The notes: a model not told the origin generated them from the sequence alone. A DNA stretch of 64,000 nt from Gemmatimonadota bacterium (GCA_016704465.1 JADJAD010000009.1:124001-188000), one strand, 5' to 3'. Counted from the first letter of the stretch, positions 44,070-53,747 are shown. Translations and numbers: made by a program.

Positions 44070-45470
44070 TCAGGCGGGCAGGATGTTGGGGTTGAGCCGG
44101 AAGAGGTTGTCCGCATCCCAGGTGCGCTTCACGCCTGCAAGCCGTAAGTAGTTGGTCCCGAAGGAGGCGCGCACGCGCTCCGGCGTGTCGTCGGCGGCGA
44201 GATGATTGACATATGTCGCTCCCGAAATCAGTGGCTCCACGTCCCCCCACGTCCGACGCGTCCACTCGATGTGCCGGCTGCACTCGGCGGGTTGCGACCA
44301 TTGGGACACCACGTTGACGTCCCATTGATCCTGCCGGAGGCTGAAGGCGGTGTCGCCCGAGGGCACGCGCGCGGCGGCCCCATGAACGCGGAAGAACAGC
44401 AACGCCGAGAGTGGCGAGGTCATCCCCTCGGCACCCACGGCTACTGCATCGATCAGGGCGTCGCTGAGCGTGTTCGTGACGCCGGACTTCCAGTAGCGGT
44501 GCAAGCCGTGGATGCCGAACGGCACGTCGAGCATCGCGTTGCGCGCGGCGTACGGGAGCGGGCCCACCATATCCACGAGCGGGGTACCGAAGGCCCGCGC
44601 CGGCGCCAACACCTTCTCACCGGTGGCCAGCGGTCCGTTGTAGCCGAGAATCAATGCCACCACGGGGGTGCCATCGGGGAGCGCGAGGCACCCTGCGAAG
44701 GCTTCCGCTTCGTCGGGCAGGTCCGCGCAGAACTCGCGGTAGAAACGCAGCACCTCCCGCGCCGCGGCGAGGGGATGAAAAACCGGGCCGCCGAGCACCA
44801 GGGGGCCAACGGGATGCAACTGGAAGTCCATGCTCGTGACAACACCGAAGTTGCCGCCCCCACCGCGCAGGCCCCAGAACAGGTCGGCGTTTTCCGTGGC
44901 GCTCGCGCGCACGGCCTGTCCAGCCGCGGTCACGACGCTTGCCGACAGCAGGCTGTCGGCGGAGAGTCCGTGCGTCCCCATCAGCCAGCCCAGCCCGCCA
45001 CCCAGCGTGAGTCCCACGACGCCGGTGTTGGAGACCGTGCCGCCGGTGGTCGCAAGGCCGAAGGCCTGCGCCTCACGGTCCAGGTCGCGCCAGAGGGCGC
45101 CGCCGTACGCCCGTGCGGTTCGAGCCGCGGGATCCACGTCGACGCCTCCCATGCCGGAGAGGTCGATCACCATGCCTCCATCGCAGGTGCCGTGGCCCGC
45201 GACGTTGTGCGCACCCCCGCGTACCGCAACGAGCAGGGCGTGTTCACGGGCGAATTTCACGGCGTCGATGACGTCTGCCACTCCGCGACAACGCACGATG
45301 ACGGCCGGCCGGCGATCGATGTGGCCGTTCCATACGTGGCGAGCGCGCTCGTAGTCTGCGCCGGCGGGGGTGATGACGCACCCCTTGAGCTTCTCTTCGA
45401 ACGCTGCGAGCGCACCAACGTCGACTGATGTAGATGCCTGGACGAGCGAGGGAGCAGCAAGGTCGGTCAC
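44070..45470 (-). CDS. FAD-linked oxidase of the berberine bridge (BBE) type
   Basis: 466 residues. The FAD-binding PCMH domain shows CRGVADVIDAVKFAREHALLVAVRGGAHNVAGHGTCDGGMVIDLS; the histidine in GGAHN is where flavin is covalently bound in the family. GLTLGGGLGWLMGTHGLSAD and WGLRGGGGNFGVVT follow, and a BBE tail (YLRLAGVKRTWDADNLFRLNPN) closes it. GTG 45468-45470 has GGAGG five bases upstream, which decides the start. First gene of the minus-strand cluster with the VOC, luciferase-like and SMP-30 genes. Confidence 0.92.
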   Translation of the reverse strand: MTDLAAPSLVQASTSVDVGALAAFEEKLKGCVITPAGADYERARHVWNGHIDRRPAVIVRCRGVADVIDAVKFAREHALLVAVRGGAHNVAGHGTCDGGMVIDLSGMGGVDVDPAARTARAYGGALWRDLDREAQAFGLATTGGTVSNTGVVGLTLGGGLGWLMGTHGLSADSLLSASVVTAAGQAVRASATENADLFWGLRGGGGNFGVVTSMDFQLHPVGPLVLGGPVFHPLAAAREVLRFYREFCADLPDEAEAFAGCLALPDGTPVVALILGYNGPLATGEKVLAPARAFGTPLVDMVGPLPYAARNAMLDVPFGIHGLHRYWKSGVTNTLSDALIDAVAVGAEGMTSPLSALLFFRVHGAAARVPSGDTAFSLRQDQWDVNVVSQWSQPAECSRHIEWTRRTWGDVEPLISGATYVNHLAADDTPERVRASFGTNYLRLAGVKRTWDADNLFRLNPNILPA

Positions 45471-45951
45471 GGAAGCCTCCGTCAGGGTCGTCGAGAGGAG
45501 CGCAGCATCTGTAGCGCGCTGGTGTGCAGCGCGCGGGGCGGTCGGTATATCGACGGCATGTAGCGCACGTTCGCCGACGACGGTCAGACAGATACCATCG
45601 CTCGTCGATCTGAGTCCCAACAACTTCAACACGTTGGCGTGCAGTGACTTACCGCCCGATCGCCAGTCGACGACCATGCGTTGGTTGCCCGCGCCACACC
45701 GGCTTACGCTCGCGAGGATGTCCGGGTCGTAGGCACACATCGCGCATCGCGACGCTCCGCATCACTTTGGGAGACACCGCATCGGTGGGGCGCAGCGCAC
45801 CGGCGTCCTCAGCCAACGCGCCGCTGCGATCGCCCCGACGCGACAGGTTCTCACCGAGGACAGGTGGTTCCGCGCAACCCATCGGCAGCCAGACCGCGAC
45901 TTCCTCCGGAGCGAACCGGAGCGCGACGCGTTGCTTCGCGTGCGAGCGAGA
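45471..45951. other. Gene-free stretch between the oxidase and the SARP gene
   Basis: 481 bases with no convincing gene. The oxidase frame stays open upstream to 45740 and could encode MCAYDPDILASVSRCG-type sequence, and a second minus-strand frame runs from the SARP stop to 45649; neither shows a family motif or a ribosome site. Eroded coding sequence is possible. The region should hold the promoter of the oxidase cluster. Confidence 0.4.
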
Positions 45952-48572
45952 TCAGCCGACGATGCGAAAGAGCGCGTCGAACTCCGGGTCACCCCTCAGG
46001 GGCAGCAGTTCGGGGACGACGTGAATCGCGTCGAACAGCTGCCCCTCGGAGATGGACTGCCGCGTGAGCGCGATGGCGTCGGCGCGTCGTCCGAGCGCCG
46101 CGGCAATGCGTGCGCGCGCCAGAGTGTGCGCCCCGTGAAGGTATGGCACGTCGAGGGTGGCAAGCGTCGCTGTCAGGCGCAACGCCCTCGCCGTGTCGCC
46201 TCGCTGCGCCGCGACCGCGCCCAGCCAACCCAGCAGGTCGGCGTTTTGTGGACGCTCCACGACCAAGGCGGTGAACAGTGTATCCGCGGCCGGCCAGTTG
46301 CGCTGGAAGTGCCGAGCCATCGCCACCAACCGCCGCAGCGCGAAGGACTGTCGCTGCTCGACGGGCTGCCCCTTCTCCCACGCATCAAAGCGGGCGAGCG
46401 TTGCGCGTCCGGCCTCGGACTGTCCGTGTACGAAGGCCTCGCGCGCCACCACGAGCAGCGTGAGTCCTGCGCTGCGCGCCGGCTGTGCGGCGATCGACGC
46501 GATGTCCGCCGTTAGGCGGTCGAGCTCCGCCGCGCGTCCCAGCACCGCCAGCGCTCGCCCCTCCTCTTCCATCGCCAGCAGCCAGTGTGGCGCCGAGCGG
46601 CGGCGACGTTGCGCCTCGACCAACTCTTCCTCGTGCCGCTCCCCACGTGATACGACCACGCCAGCCCCGATCCGTACAGGTCCCAGCGCACACGCGAACG
46701 CTCAACCGGCAGACGGCGCAACAGGGTGATCGCCTCGTTCGCACGAAAGACGCGCGTCGCGGCATACCCGGCGAGGAAGAGTGCGTTTTCCGATGCCGGG
46801 GCCTCGGCGAGCATCTGTCGCGCAGCGGTGTAGCGACCGGGGATGTCTCCCTTCACCGTCGCGATCCACAGGTCGAGCAGTCCACGATCGAGCGGTCCGA
46901 GTTGCGTGCGTTGTGCTTCCACCACGCGGAGAAGGGAATCGCATGTCTGCCACTGGCCGGTATTTCCATACGAAGCCGCTGCCCAGAGGAGCGGCGCCAC
47001 GAAGTTGGAGTCGCGTGCGGCCGCCTGCAGGAAGAGCGCGATCGAACCCTGAAAATCGCGCTGCGCAAAGACATCCAGGCCACGTACCCAGGCCAGATAC
47101 GCTTCATACGTGGGCGGTTGGCTCCCTTCCCGCACCAATGCGGTGATGACCATGTCCAGCTCCGACGCCAGCGCCCCAGACACGCGCTGACGCAGTAGCT
47201 CGACACCCACGAGTGGATCTGCCGAGTGGGTCACGACCGGGTCCACAGCACGCACCACTCGCCCGTTCTCGGCGTCGACGATGCGTGCTTCGAGCACAAG
47301 CGAATCGCCCCGCATCACGTACGAGCCAGTGACAACGCTTCCGGCCTCGACCTCCTGTCCGAGCTCGCGGGCGTCCACCTCGCGGCCGTCGGCAGGGGAG
47401 GGCGGCACGTCGACCACTTCGAACAGGTGCGTCTCGGCCAGGCCGCGGCTGATCCACTGCGCGGCGACGCGCCCCACATCGGCAAGCGTCGAGTCGTGGG
47501 TTCGATTCTCGAACACCTTTACGACGACGCGTGACGGATCGAGGTCAGGGGCGCGGCCCGACTGGGCGCGAACGAACGCAACGGTGCCGATGGCCATGAG
47601 CGTCGCGACCGCCGCCCCCATGGCCAGCGGCGTTCGCGCCGCAGGTGCGACGGGTGCAACGGGTGTAGCCGGCGCACGTGCCGAGCGCGGCGACGGCGTG
47701 ATGGGAGAGTCTGGCAGCGTCGCCCCGGCACTCCCTGCGGCGGCAGCCGCCACGCTGGTCCCGTTCGAAGCGTTCGAAGCGTTCGAAGCGCTAGTCGCGG
47801 TAACGGCGGTGCTCGCGGGGGTCAGGGGCGCAGCCTCCATCGCTGCACGAATCCCCTCGGCGCGCCGAGTGACCTCGGAGGCGGGCGCGATTCCCAGATC
47901 ACGATCGAGACGCAGGGCGAGTGACCGGTAGGCTACCAGTGCTGCCGCGCGCGACGCGTGCGATCGCGGCGCAGCGATCGCGTCGAGCCACACGCACGCC
48001 GCCTCGGCACTCGCGGGCTCAGTCTCGATCCATCGCTCGGCGAGTAGTCGACATGCGTCCCATTCCCCCGACGCTGCCAGTGCTCGGCAGCGTTCCGCCG
48101 CGCTGCGCGCAAACAGGGCGCCGAGTCGCGTTCGCATGCGCTCGCACCAGTCGTCGAACTCGTGTGCGTCGTCGATGTGGACGCCGTCGAGGAATGAACC
48201 TCGATATAGCGAGACGACCCGCGCATGGTTGTTACAACTGGCGGCGTCGGTCAGGGCGAGGGCATCGACTTCGAGGGGCGCGTCGGCGGCGAGCCGTACC
48301 TCCTCGCCCCGCGCACGGATCGCCTCTCGACCCAGCACCCGGCGGAGGTGGCTGAGTGCGTCGGAGAGCGAGTTGCGCGCCCGGTCGTCGTCGCGCCCGC
48401 CCCAAAAGGTGCCGACCATGCGGTCGCGCGTGGCACTCCGGTCGGGACGCAGCGCCAGCCAGGCGAGCAACGCCAGCTTGCGCGGGCGGGTCGTCAGCGA
48501 CGGTTCGTCCCGGCCATCGGGCGCGACCATCGCGAGCCGGCCGAGCGTGCGCAGCACGTACGGCGCTCCCAT
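45952..48572 (-). CDS. SARP-type transcriptional regulator with TolB-like and TPR regions, one-base frame break
   Basis: About 873 residues when repaired. The N-terminal winged helix and bacterial activation domain (YVLRTLGRLAMVAPDG, RKLALLAWLALRP, NSLSDALSHLRRVLG, RALAASGEWDACRLLAERW) identify the SARP/BTAD group. A Ser/Ala/Pro linker with a SNASNASNG repeat and a membrane helix (LAMGAAVATLMAIGTVAFV) lead to a TolB/FlgO-like domain (VVVKVFENRTHDSTLADVGRVAAQWI) and TPR-like helices. Around 46641-46644 (CCCC on the plus strand) the frame breaks; one more base would read HVGERHEEELVEAQRRR and continue to TGA at 45952. Start ATG 48572 (MGAPYVLRTLG) is preferred over one 48 bases earlier. Membrane-bound regulators of this shape are common in Gemmatimonadota. 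Confidence 0.85.
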
Positions 48573-48873
48573 GCGTTCGTCCGCGGCCTCAACGACCGCC
48601 GGTCCCTCGACGTCGCCCACGCCCGCCCTCCGAGATCGCTGACCGGTCGAGCACGCCAGCTTCGGTCCGGGATGAATGATCCGGTCGCTGCGAATGTACG
48701 GTTCCTAGCGATGCGCAGCTAGAGATGAGTCCCGCTCCGCACCAATAATGATGACATGGTGATGGCCACTGCTTGCGCGACTTCGTGTTGACATCGTTGG
48801 GAGTTGGATCAGGGGAACTTGCTATTCCTTGCTCCAACCTGCCGACGGGAAGACGACAGATGGACGACGACAG
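48573..48873. other. Divergent intergenic region
   Basis: About 300 bases between the SARP gene and the SDR remnant, transcribed away from each other. A TTGACA at 48788-48793 faces the SDR but has no good -10 at 17 bases. No gene or repeat seen. Confidence 0.4.
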
Positions 48874-49708
48874 ATGATGGCGGGCCACTCCCGCCGGCCG
48901 CCGCGCGGCGCACCGTGCATCCAGCACCCCATCGCGATTTCTGACCTGACCGTCACACTCATTACCGCCTGCAGTAGCGGCTTCGGGCTTGGCACCGCTG
49001 TGCACTTGGCGGCCCGCGGGCAGACCGTGTATGCCACCATGCGCAATGTCGGCTCGGCGAGTGCGCTGCGCGAAGCGGCCGCGGCGGACGGGGTCACCCT
49101 CGCAGTGCTGCCACTCGATGTCGACGATCCGCACTCGGTGGAAGGCGCCGTGGCCGAGGTGCTGTCTCGCGAGGGGCGTATCGACGTGCTGGTAAACAAC
49201 GCCGGCGTGGGATGACTGAACGCGGTCGAGTACATCAGCGATGCCGAGGCGCTGGCAACGCTCAACACCAACCTGCTCGGCGTGATGCGTACGCAGCGCG
49301 CCGTGCTCCCTGCCATGCGGGCGCAGCGGAATGGGTGCATCATCAACATCAGCTCGATGGCTGCCTGGGTCGCCATCCCCGGTGTCGGGATGTACTGCGC
49401 CACGAAGGCTGCGCTCGAGGCGCAAAGCGAATGCCTGGCGTCGGAAGCCTATCCATACGGCATCCGCGTCATCCTCATCCAGCCGGGTTCCTTTCGGACG
49501 CCCATCCTCCAGAAGGCGCTTGATACGATGCCATCGGACTCCACATCACCCTACGTCGCGCCGCTGCGACGCGTAGGGATGATCTTCGCCCAGGGGGCGC
49601 AAGCGTGTTTGTGATGAGGTCTTCGTCGCCATGGGACGGCACGAGAGCGACGAGGAATACTTCGCGGAGCTGATGCGCCTCACGCTCACACCTGACGGAA
49701 CGAGGTGA
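48874..49708 (+). pseudogene. Degraded short-chain dehydrogenase/reductase
   Basis: The order LITACSSGFGLGTAVHLAARGQ, YATMRNVGSASALREAAAADG, VLPLDVDDPHSVEGAV, VLVNNAGVG, then after an in-frame TGA (49213-49215) LNAVEYISDAEALATLNTNLLG, INISSMAAWVAIPGVGMYCATKAALEA and VILIQPGSF is a normal SDR. TGA stands where relatives have Trp or Phe (TGG to TGA is one base). The cofactor loop is TACSSGFG where TGxSSGxG is expected. Near 49612 the frame shifts once more into DEVFVAMGRHESDEEYFAELM, ending at TGA 49706-49708. Catalytic Ser, Tyr and Lys remain. The start is uncertain; ATG 48874 is in frame. Confidence 0.8.
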
Positions 49709-49837
49709 GCGCGTGTCGTGACACCACACGGCGTTTCGCAGGGTGCTGAAAGTGGGCCGACCGCGCGTGGATGGGGAGTGCGGGCGGTCGCGGAAGGTGT
49801 CAAGAGACGGACAGCGGTGCATCAGGCGCACGAGAGT

Positions 49838-50150
49838 CTATGCCGCGTTCGTGAAGGCAAAGACCCACGCGACATTGGGAGCCCCTCGAGGTCGCAGTTT
49901 GCGCAGCCCGCCAATCGTCGTCCCCCACCCGCAGTCTTCCTCCACCAGTTTGCGCCTGATCCGACTGATGGCAACCTGCCCATGCCGAGTCATCCGGCGA
50001 CCGATGGTGCTCTCTGATCGCCGTCCGATGGCGGCGGCGACGGATCGACCTTCCGCCGCACACTCTTCTGGCTCGCGCAGCCCTCGCGCAACGTCCCATC
50101 GACGGTGAAGTGCTCGTGGGACCGCACGGCGCGGGCAACTGCGGCCTTCA
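49838..50150 (-). pseudogene. Possible remnant of a helix-turn-helix gene
   Basis: A minus-strand frame without a clear start ends TAG at 49838-49840. It reads GLREPEECAAEGRSVAAIGRR, SESTIGRRMTRHGQVAISR, IRRKLVEEDCGWGTTIGGL and PNVAWVFAFTNAA. The middle part fits a helix-turn-helix of the kind in small regulators or transposases, but I cannot name a family. The upstream end runs into DUF445 repeat copy 2, where the frame is only its antisense, so the 5' part is missing. Confidence 0.35.
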
Positions 50151-50168
50151 ACCTCTCGCAGAGAGGCC

Positions 50169-50329
50169 TCGGCGAGTTGATCGCGTCGACCGTTCGGCGG
50201 TGGGACCCCAAGGCGACGTCGTATCGCATCGAGCTGGCGATCGGCCGCGATCTGCAGTTTATCCGCATCAACGGGACGCTGGTGGGGGGACTGGCGGGGA
50301 TGGTGTTGTACTTGGTGCAGCGGGTTATG
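50169..50329 (+). repeat. DUF445 3'-end repeat, copy 2 (truncated)
   Basis: 161 bases aligning with 40808-40968 without gaps, 14 differences by my count, nearly all silent. The frame encodes GELIASTVRRWDPKATSYR and the final membrane segment, but the stop codon is replaced by GTA and reading continues through a 12-base tandem repeat to 50419. No upstream part of the gene is present, so no functional DUF445 product is expected. Confidence 0.9.
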
Positions 50330-50350
50330 GTAGGTGCTGTAGGTGATGTA

Positions 50351-50410
50351 GTCAGAGCTGGGGTCAGAGCTGGGGTCAGAGTCGGGGTCAGCGCTGGGGT
50401 CAGAAGTGGG
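50351..50410 (+). repeat. 12-base tandem repeat, five units
   Basis: Five units of gtcagagctggg with one to three changes each, starting 21 bases after repeat copy 2. It ends in sequence still rich in ggtcag. In frame with copy 2 it would code VRAG-like units; more likely simple slippage in non-coding DNA. Confidence 0.75.
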
Positions 50411-51076
50411 GCCGGCTGAGGCCGGAGAGCTAGGGTCAGACGATGACTGCCGCTGGCAACTACGCGGTCGCCGTCGCGACTCCAGCGAACACCCTCACGA
50501 CAGTTCCCGTGTAGTGGCAACCGGGTCACGAATTGCATCGCGCATTGCCGCACGCCAACCTGCTACGCCTGCGTCGGCGGTGGCGGGTGCCACGCCCGTC
50601 CGTCGCCCGCCCGAGAAGCCCGGCGGTGGCACCGTCCGCCGCACAGCACCTCGCCCGCGATTCGCTGTCCGCTACTGGTCGCATGCTGAGAGCGTCCGAA
50701 GCCTTCCATGCACGTGCAAACCGCGCCATGACATCACCCTGAGACCCGAAGGCCGGGCACGTAGAGTGTCGTCGGCCACGGGGAGGTGGAGCGGCTCGCA
50801 CTCCGCCGCCACGCCACCGGGGCGAATCAGCGTCCCAGTCCGTTTCGGCCCACGGTCGGGGAACGGGGGAGCAGGGCCCGGCGCAGCACCCGAGCCCCGG
50901 CCAATGGCCGGCGCGTGAGGTCGCTCCAACCGATTTTGGCCGCGAACACGGGCACCTGTCGGGTTTCGTCTCCCCTTTCCCGCTCTCTATGCATGCACGG
51001 GTTGAGCGGCCCGTGGCGCGACCGGCGCGGGACTCACCCGATGCCGTCGACGACATCGCACGGAGGGGGTATCGGC
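50411..51076. other. Long gene-poor stretch
   Basis: About 670 bases with open frames but none I can support. A short minus-strand frame ends AAMRDAIRDPVATTRELS at about 50517 and looks protein-like, without a start or known family. The last 60 bases must hold the promoter of the lipoprotein gene at 51077. Confidence 0.4.
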
Positions 51077-51541
51077 ATGCACTGGAGCAAGATGGTCTTG
51101 GCCGCGGGGGCAGTGGCGCTCTCACTCATGGGATGCAGCGATCGACTGGCGGCACCGGATCGCGGCGAGGCGGAGCACGTGAGGCTCAGTCAACAGGTGC
51201 AGGAGCTGGCGGGGCGCGTGGCGCAGTCCGGCGCGATGACGGCCGAGCATGAACGCGAGCTCGAGGAGATCGGCGGGAAGATTCTCGACTGGCAGCGACG
51301 GACCGGCCGGACCGACTTCTCGATTCGGACATCACGCCCCCTGCCGCCGGCCACGACCGGCCTCATCTCCCGTCCGCAGCCACCTCCCTCGTGCGTCCCC
51401 TGTCCGCCCACGAAGGTGTCCGGCGGCATGCTCTGTTTTCTCATCAGCGGCAACTGCATTGGAACGGGTGGATCGCGCGTGTGCGCCTACCAGTGCATTT
51501 ACGGCCTCGCGCTTGCTACTCCGCCTGAGCTGGTGCAGTAG
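51077..51541 (+). CDS. Cysteine-rich lipoprotein, first of a paralog pair
   Basis: 154 residues. MHWSKMVLAAGAVALSLMGCSD is a lipoprotein signal with lipobox LMGC. A charged helical part follows (LSQQVQELAGRVAQSGAMTA and HERELEEIGGKILDWQRRTG), then Pro-rich sequence and a C-terminal region with spaced cysteines: SCVPCPPTKVSGGMLCF, SGNC and VCAYQCIYG. GGAGGGGG precedes ATG 51077. The cysteines are conserved in the next gene in the pattern CPPxxVSxGxxCFxxxxGxC then VCxYxCIY. No family is recognised. An exported disulfide-bonded domain is the simplest reading. Confidence 0.75.
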   Translation: MHWSKMVLAAGAVALSLMGCSDRLAAPDRGEAEHVRLSQQVQELAGRVAQSGAMTAEHERELEEIGGKILDWQRRTGRTDFSIRTSRPLPPATTGLISRPQPPPSCVPCPPTKVSGGMLCFLISGNCIGTGGSRVCAYQCIYGLALATPPELVQ

Positions 51542-51682
51542 CGCGTGCTCACGCCCGCATGTTGTCGGGCTTTGGTTGCCACATACGCTCCTGACGCATG
51601 CCTCTATGAGCGCATCCCGCCGCATCGAACGAGGCCGGATTCTCCTGCGTCATTCACAACGTCGAACCAAGGAGACATCCGT

Positions 51683-52039
51683 ATGCACTGGAGCAGGAAG
51701 GTGGCGGCCGCCGGGCGGATGTCGGCCGAGCAACGGCGTGAGCTCGAGGACATCATGAACGACATTTCGTCGTGGCAACGGCGCAGCGGCCTGACCGATC
51801 TCGTTGCCTCGCGGTCACGACCGATCAAGTCGCCGGCCACGGCGGCGCTGGTCGGCAAGACGCCTGGTTCCTCACCCTCGTACCTTCCCTGTCCGCCGGT
51901 GAGCGTGTCGAACGGGCAGATCTGCTTCCCGACGTTCGACGGCGACTGTCCGCCAACCACCGCGCCGGGCGATATCGCCCTTCGGGTGTGCGTGTACGCC
52001 TGCATCTACACCGCTCCGAGCCCCCTCAAGTCGCGCTGA
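51683..52039 (+). CDS. Cysteine-rich paralog lacking the lipobox
   Basis: 118 residues, clearly related to the preceding protein: MHWSRKVAAAG, then RMSAEQRRELEDIMNDISSWQRRSG, and the C-terminal YLPCPPVSVSNGQICF, FDGDC and VCVYACIY. Compared with its partner, about 40 residues including the signal core, lipobox Cys and first helix are missing, as if an in-frame deletion had removed them. AGGAG precedes ATG 51683. Without a signal it may stay in the cytosol or be non-functional, although the frame is intact. Confidence 0.7.
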   Translation: MHWSRKVAAAGRMSAEQRRELEDIMNDISSWQRRSGLTDLVASRSRPIKSPATAALVGKTPGSSPSYLPCPPVSVSNGQICFPTFDGDCPPTTAPGDIALRVCVYACIYTAPSPLKSR

Positions 52040-52143
52040 CCAACGATCGGGTACGCCCGTGTCGGGTTTACCCTGGCGCTTTTCGCTTACTGGATGCCGA
52101 CCCGAACGGGGCGGCCACGTTCACCCTCCCCCAGGAGTCCACC

Positions 52144-52305
52144 ATGAAGGGCATCGTCACGCTGCTCGCGGCCGCGCTCACAGTCACCGGCTGCTCGAAC
52201 CTCACGGGTCCCGATGACGCTGCAGCACGCGCCGAAGCGGCCAAGCGCAAGCTCGAAGTGGCATCGAAGGTCCCTGAGCCGTCCAGGAAGCTGGCCGCGA
52301 ACTGA
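52144..52305 (+). CDS. Very small lipoprotein
   Basis: 53 residues: MKGIVTLLAAALTVTGCSNL is a standard lipoprotein signal, leaving a mature peptide of about 37 residues, helical and rich in Ala, Lys and Glu. AGGAG stands before ATG 52144. Seven bases later the phosphoribosyltransferase fusion begins. Related in style, not in sequence, to the pair upstream. Confidence 0.65.
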   Translation: MKGIVTLLAAALTVTGCSNLTGPDDAAARAEAAKRKLEVASKVPEPSRKLAAN

Positions 52306-52310
52306 CGCCG

Positions 52311-53747
52311 GTGACCGGCGTGTCGTTCGCACCGGCCTTTCAGGATCGACATGCCGCAGGTGTAAGGCTGGCGGAGGCACTGTCGCTTCACGCCGCGCAA
52401 CGGGATGTAGTGGTACTCGGGATGGCGAGAGGGGGGGTGGCCGTCGCAGCGCCGGTCGCCAAGGCGCTGGCAGCGCCGCTCGAAACGTTCGTCGGCCGCA
52501 AGCTGGGCGTTCCCGGTCTCGAGGAGGTCGCTTTTGGTGCCATCGCCGAGGGGGGGGCCACGCCAATTCTCGATGATGTGCACGACTACATCGGGCTCCC
52601 TCGGCGCGTGGTGTCAGCAGTGCTGGAGCACGAGCGAGCGGAGATGGCGCGACGCGTTGGCTGCTATCGGGAGGGGCGGGCGCTCCCCACGCTGGCCGGG
52701 AAGACGGTGCTCGTCGTCGACGATGGACTCGCCAGCGGGGCGACGCTCACCGCGGCGGGGCGGGCGCTCCGCCGCCAGCGTCCGGCCAGGCTCATCGCGG
52801 CGGTGCCGGTGGCCTCCACCGAAGGTGTGCAGCAAGTCGCCTCGATGTTCGATGACGTGGTCGCGATAGTGAAGCCCGACGCGTTCGGAACGGTCTCCGA
52901 CTGGTACGAGGACTACGACGCAGTGACCGATGCCGAGGTCTGCACGCTGCTAGGACGGCGAGCGTTAGGCGCCGGCATTGCCGCGTCCCCGTCGCCAGCT
53001 GGCGCGGAAACAGACGTCTCCATCCCGACCGGCGAGACGGGGCCTACGCTCGCCATGGCGGGTGACCTGGGGGTGCCGGCTGGCGCCCGCCCGCCGCACG
53101 GTCTCGTGATCTTCGCACACGGCGGAGGGAGCAGCCGGGCGAGCTATCGCAATCGCTATCTCGCGGCCCGCCTGCGGCTGACGGGGTGGGCGACGCTGCG
53201 GGTCGACCTGCTGGGCGAGCACGAGCGCGCGGCCGATGATGGGGGGGCGATGCGGTTCGACATCGACCGCATCACGCGCCGACTGTCGCGTGCGACGCGC
53301 TGGTGTCTCGATGCGCGCGTGGCGGGGGTCGGTCGCCTCGTCTTGTTCGGGGCGAGCACCGGGGCGGCCGCCGCCGTCGGCGTCGCGGCGATGTGGCGCT
53401 CCCATGTCGCGGCGGTGATCGTCAGAGGGGGGCGGATCGACCTGGCGGACCACCTGCTCCCTCAAGTCGATGTGCCGGCCCTGCTCATCGTTGGGAAGAA
53501 CGACACGGCGACGCTGCAGCTCACACGTGCCGGCGCCCGACGCCTGCGGGGGCCGGTATCGGTCGAGGTGGTGCGGGGCGCCGGCCACACCTTCGAGGAG
53601 GACGGCGCGCTCGGAATCGTGGGTGAGATCGCGACGGCTTGGCTGACCCGCCTGCGCCGTCGGGACGCCATCCGGCGCCTGTGGACGGTCTCATCCCACT
53701 GGCCGGCCACGCTGCGGGCGCGTATTGTCGCGCGCACGATCGCCTGA
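52311..53747 (+). CDS. Phosphoribosyltransferase - alpha/beta hydrolase fusion
   Basis: 478 residues with two domains. Residues 1-215 are a type I phosphoribosyltransferase fold with the PRPP loop VLVVDDGLASGATL and the lead VVVLGMARGGVAVAAPVAKAL. Residues 240-450 are a dienelactone-hydrolase-like fold: LVIFAHGGGSSRASYRNRYLA, nucleophile serine in LFGASTGAAAA, aspartate in VGKNDTATL and histidine in GAGHTFEE. The same fusion is known from mycobacteria and other bacteria, without a settled function; the nucleobase-binding part is not recognisable. Start GTG 52311; a GTG three codons later is also possible. Confidence 0.88.
   Translation: MTGVSFAPAFQDRHAAGVRLAEALSLHAAQRDVVVLGMARGGVAVAAPVAKALAAPLETFVGRKLGVPGLEEVAFGAIAEGGATPILDDVHDYIGLPRRVVSAVLEHERAEMARRVGCYREGRALPTLAGKTVLVVDDGLASGATLTAAGRALRRQRPARLIAAVPVASTEGVQQVASMFDDVVAIVKPDAFGTVSDWYEDYDAVTDAEVCTLLGRRALGAGIAASPSPAGAETDVSIPTGETGPTLAMAGDLGVPAGARPPHGLVIFAHGGGSSRASYRNRYLAARLRLTGWATLRVDLLGEHERAADDGGAMRFDIDRITRRLSRATRWCLDARVAGVGRLVLFGASTGAAAAVGVAAMWRSHVAAVIVRGGRIDLADHLLPQVDVPALLIVGKNDTATLQLTRAGARRLRGPVSVEVVRGAGHTFEEDGALGIVGEIATAWLTRLRRRDAIRRLWTVSSHWPATLRARIVARTIA

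Noticed and set aside
49990..50553. Minus-strand protein of 187 codons with conserved-looking NCRSRPIASSMRYDVALG part
   Set aside because: That part is the antisense of DUF445 repeat copy 2; its likeness to frames opposite copies 1 and 3 follows from the duplication.
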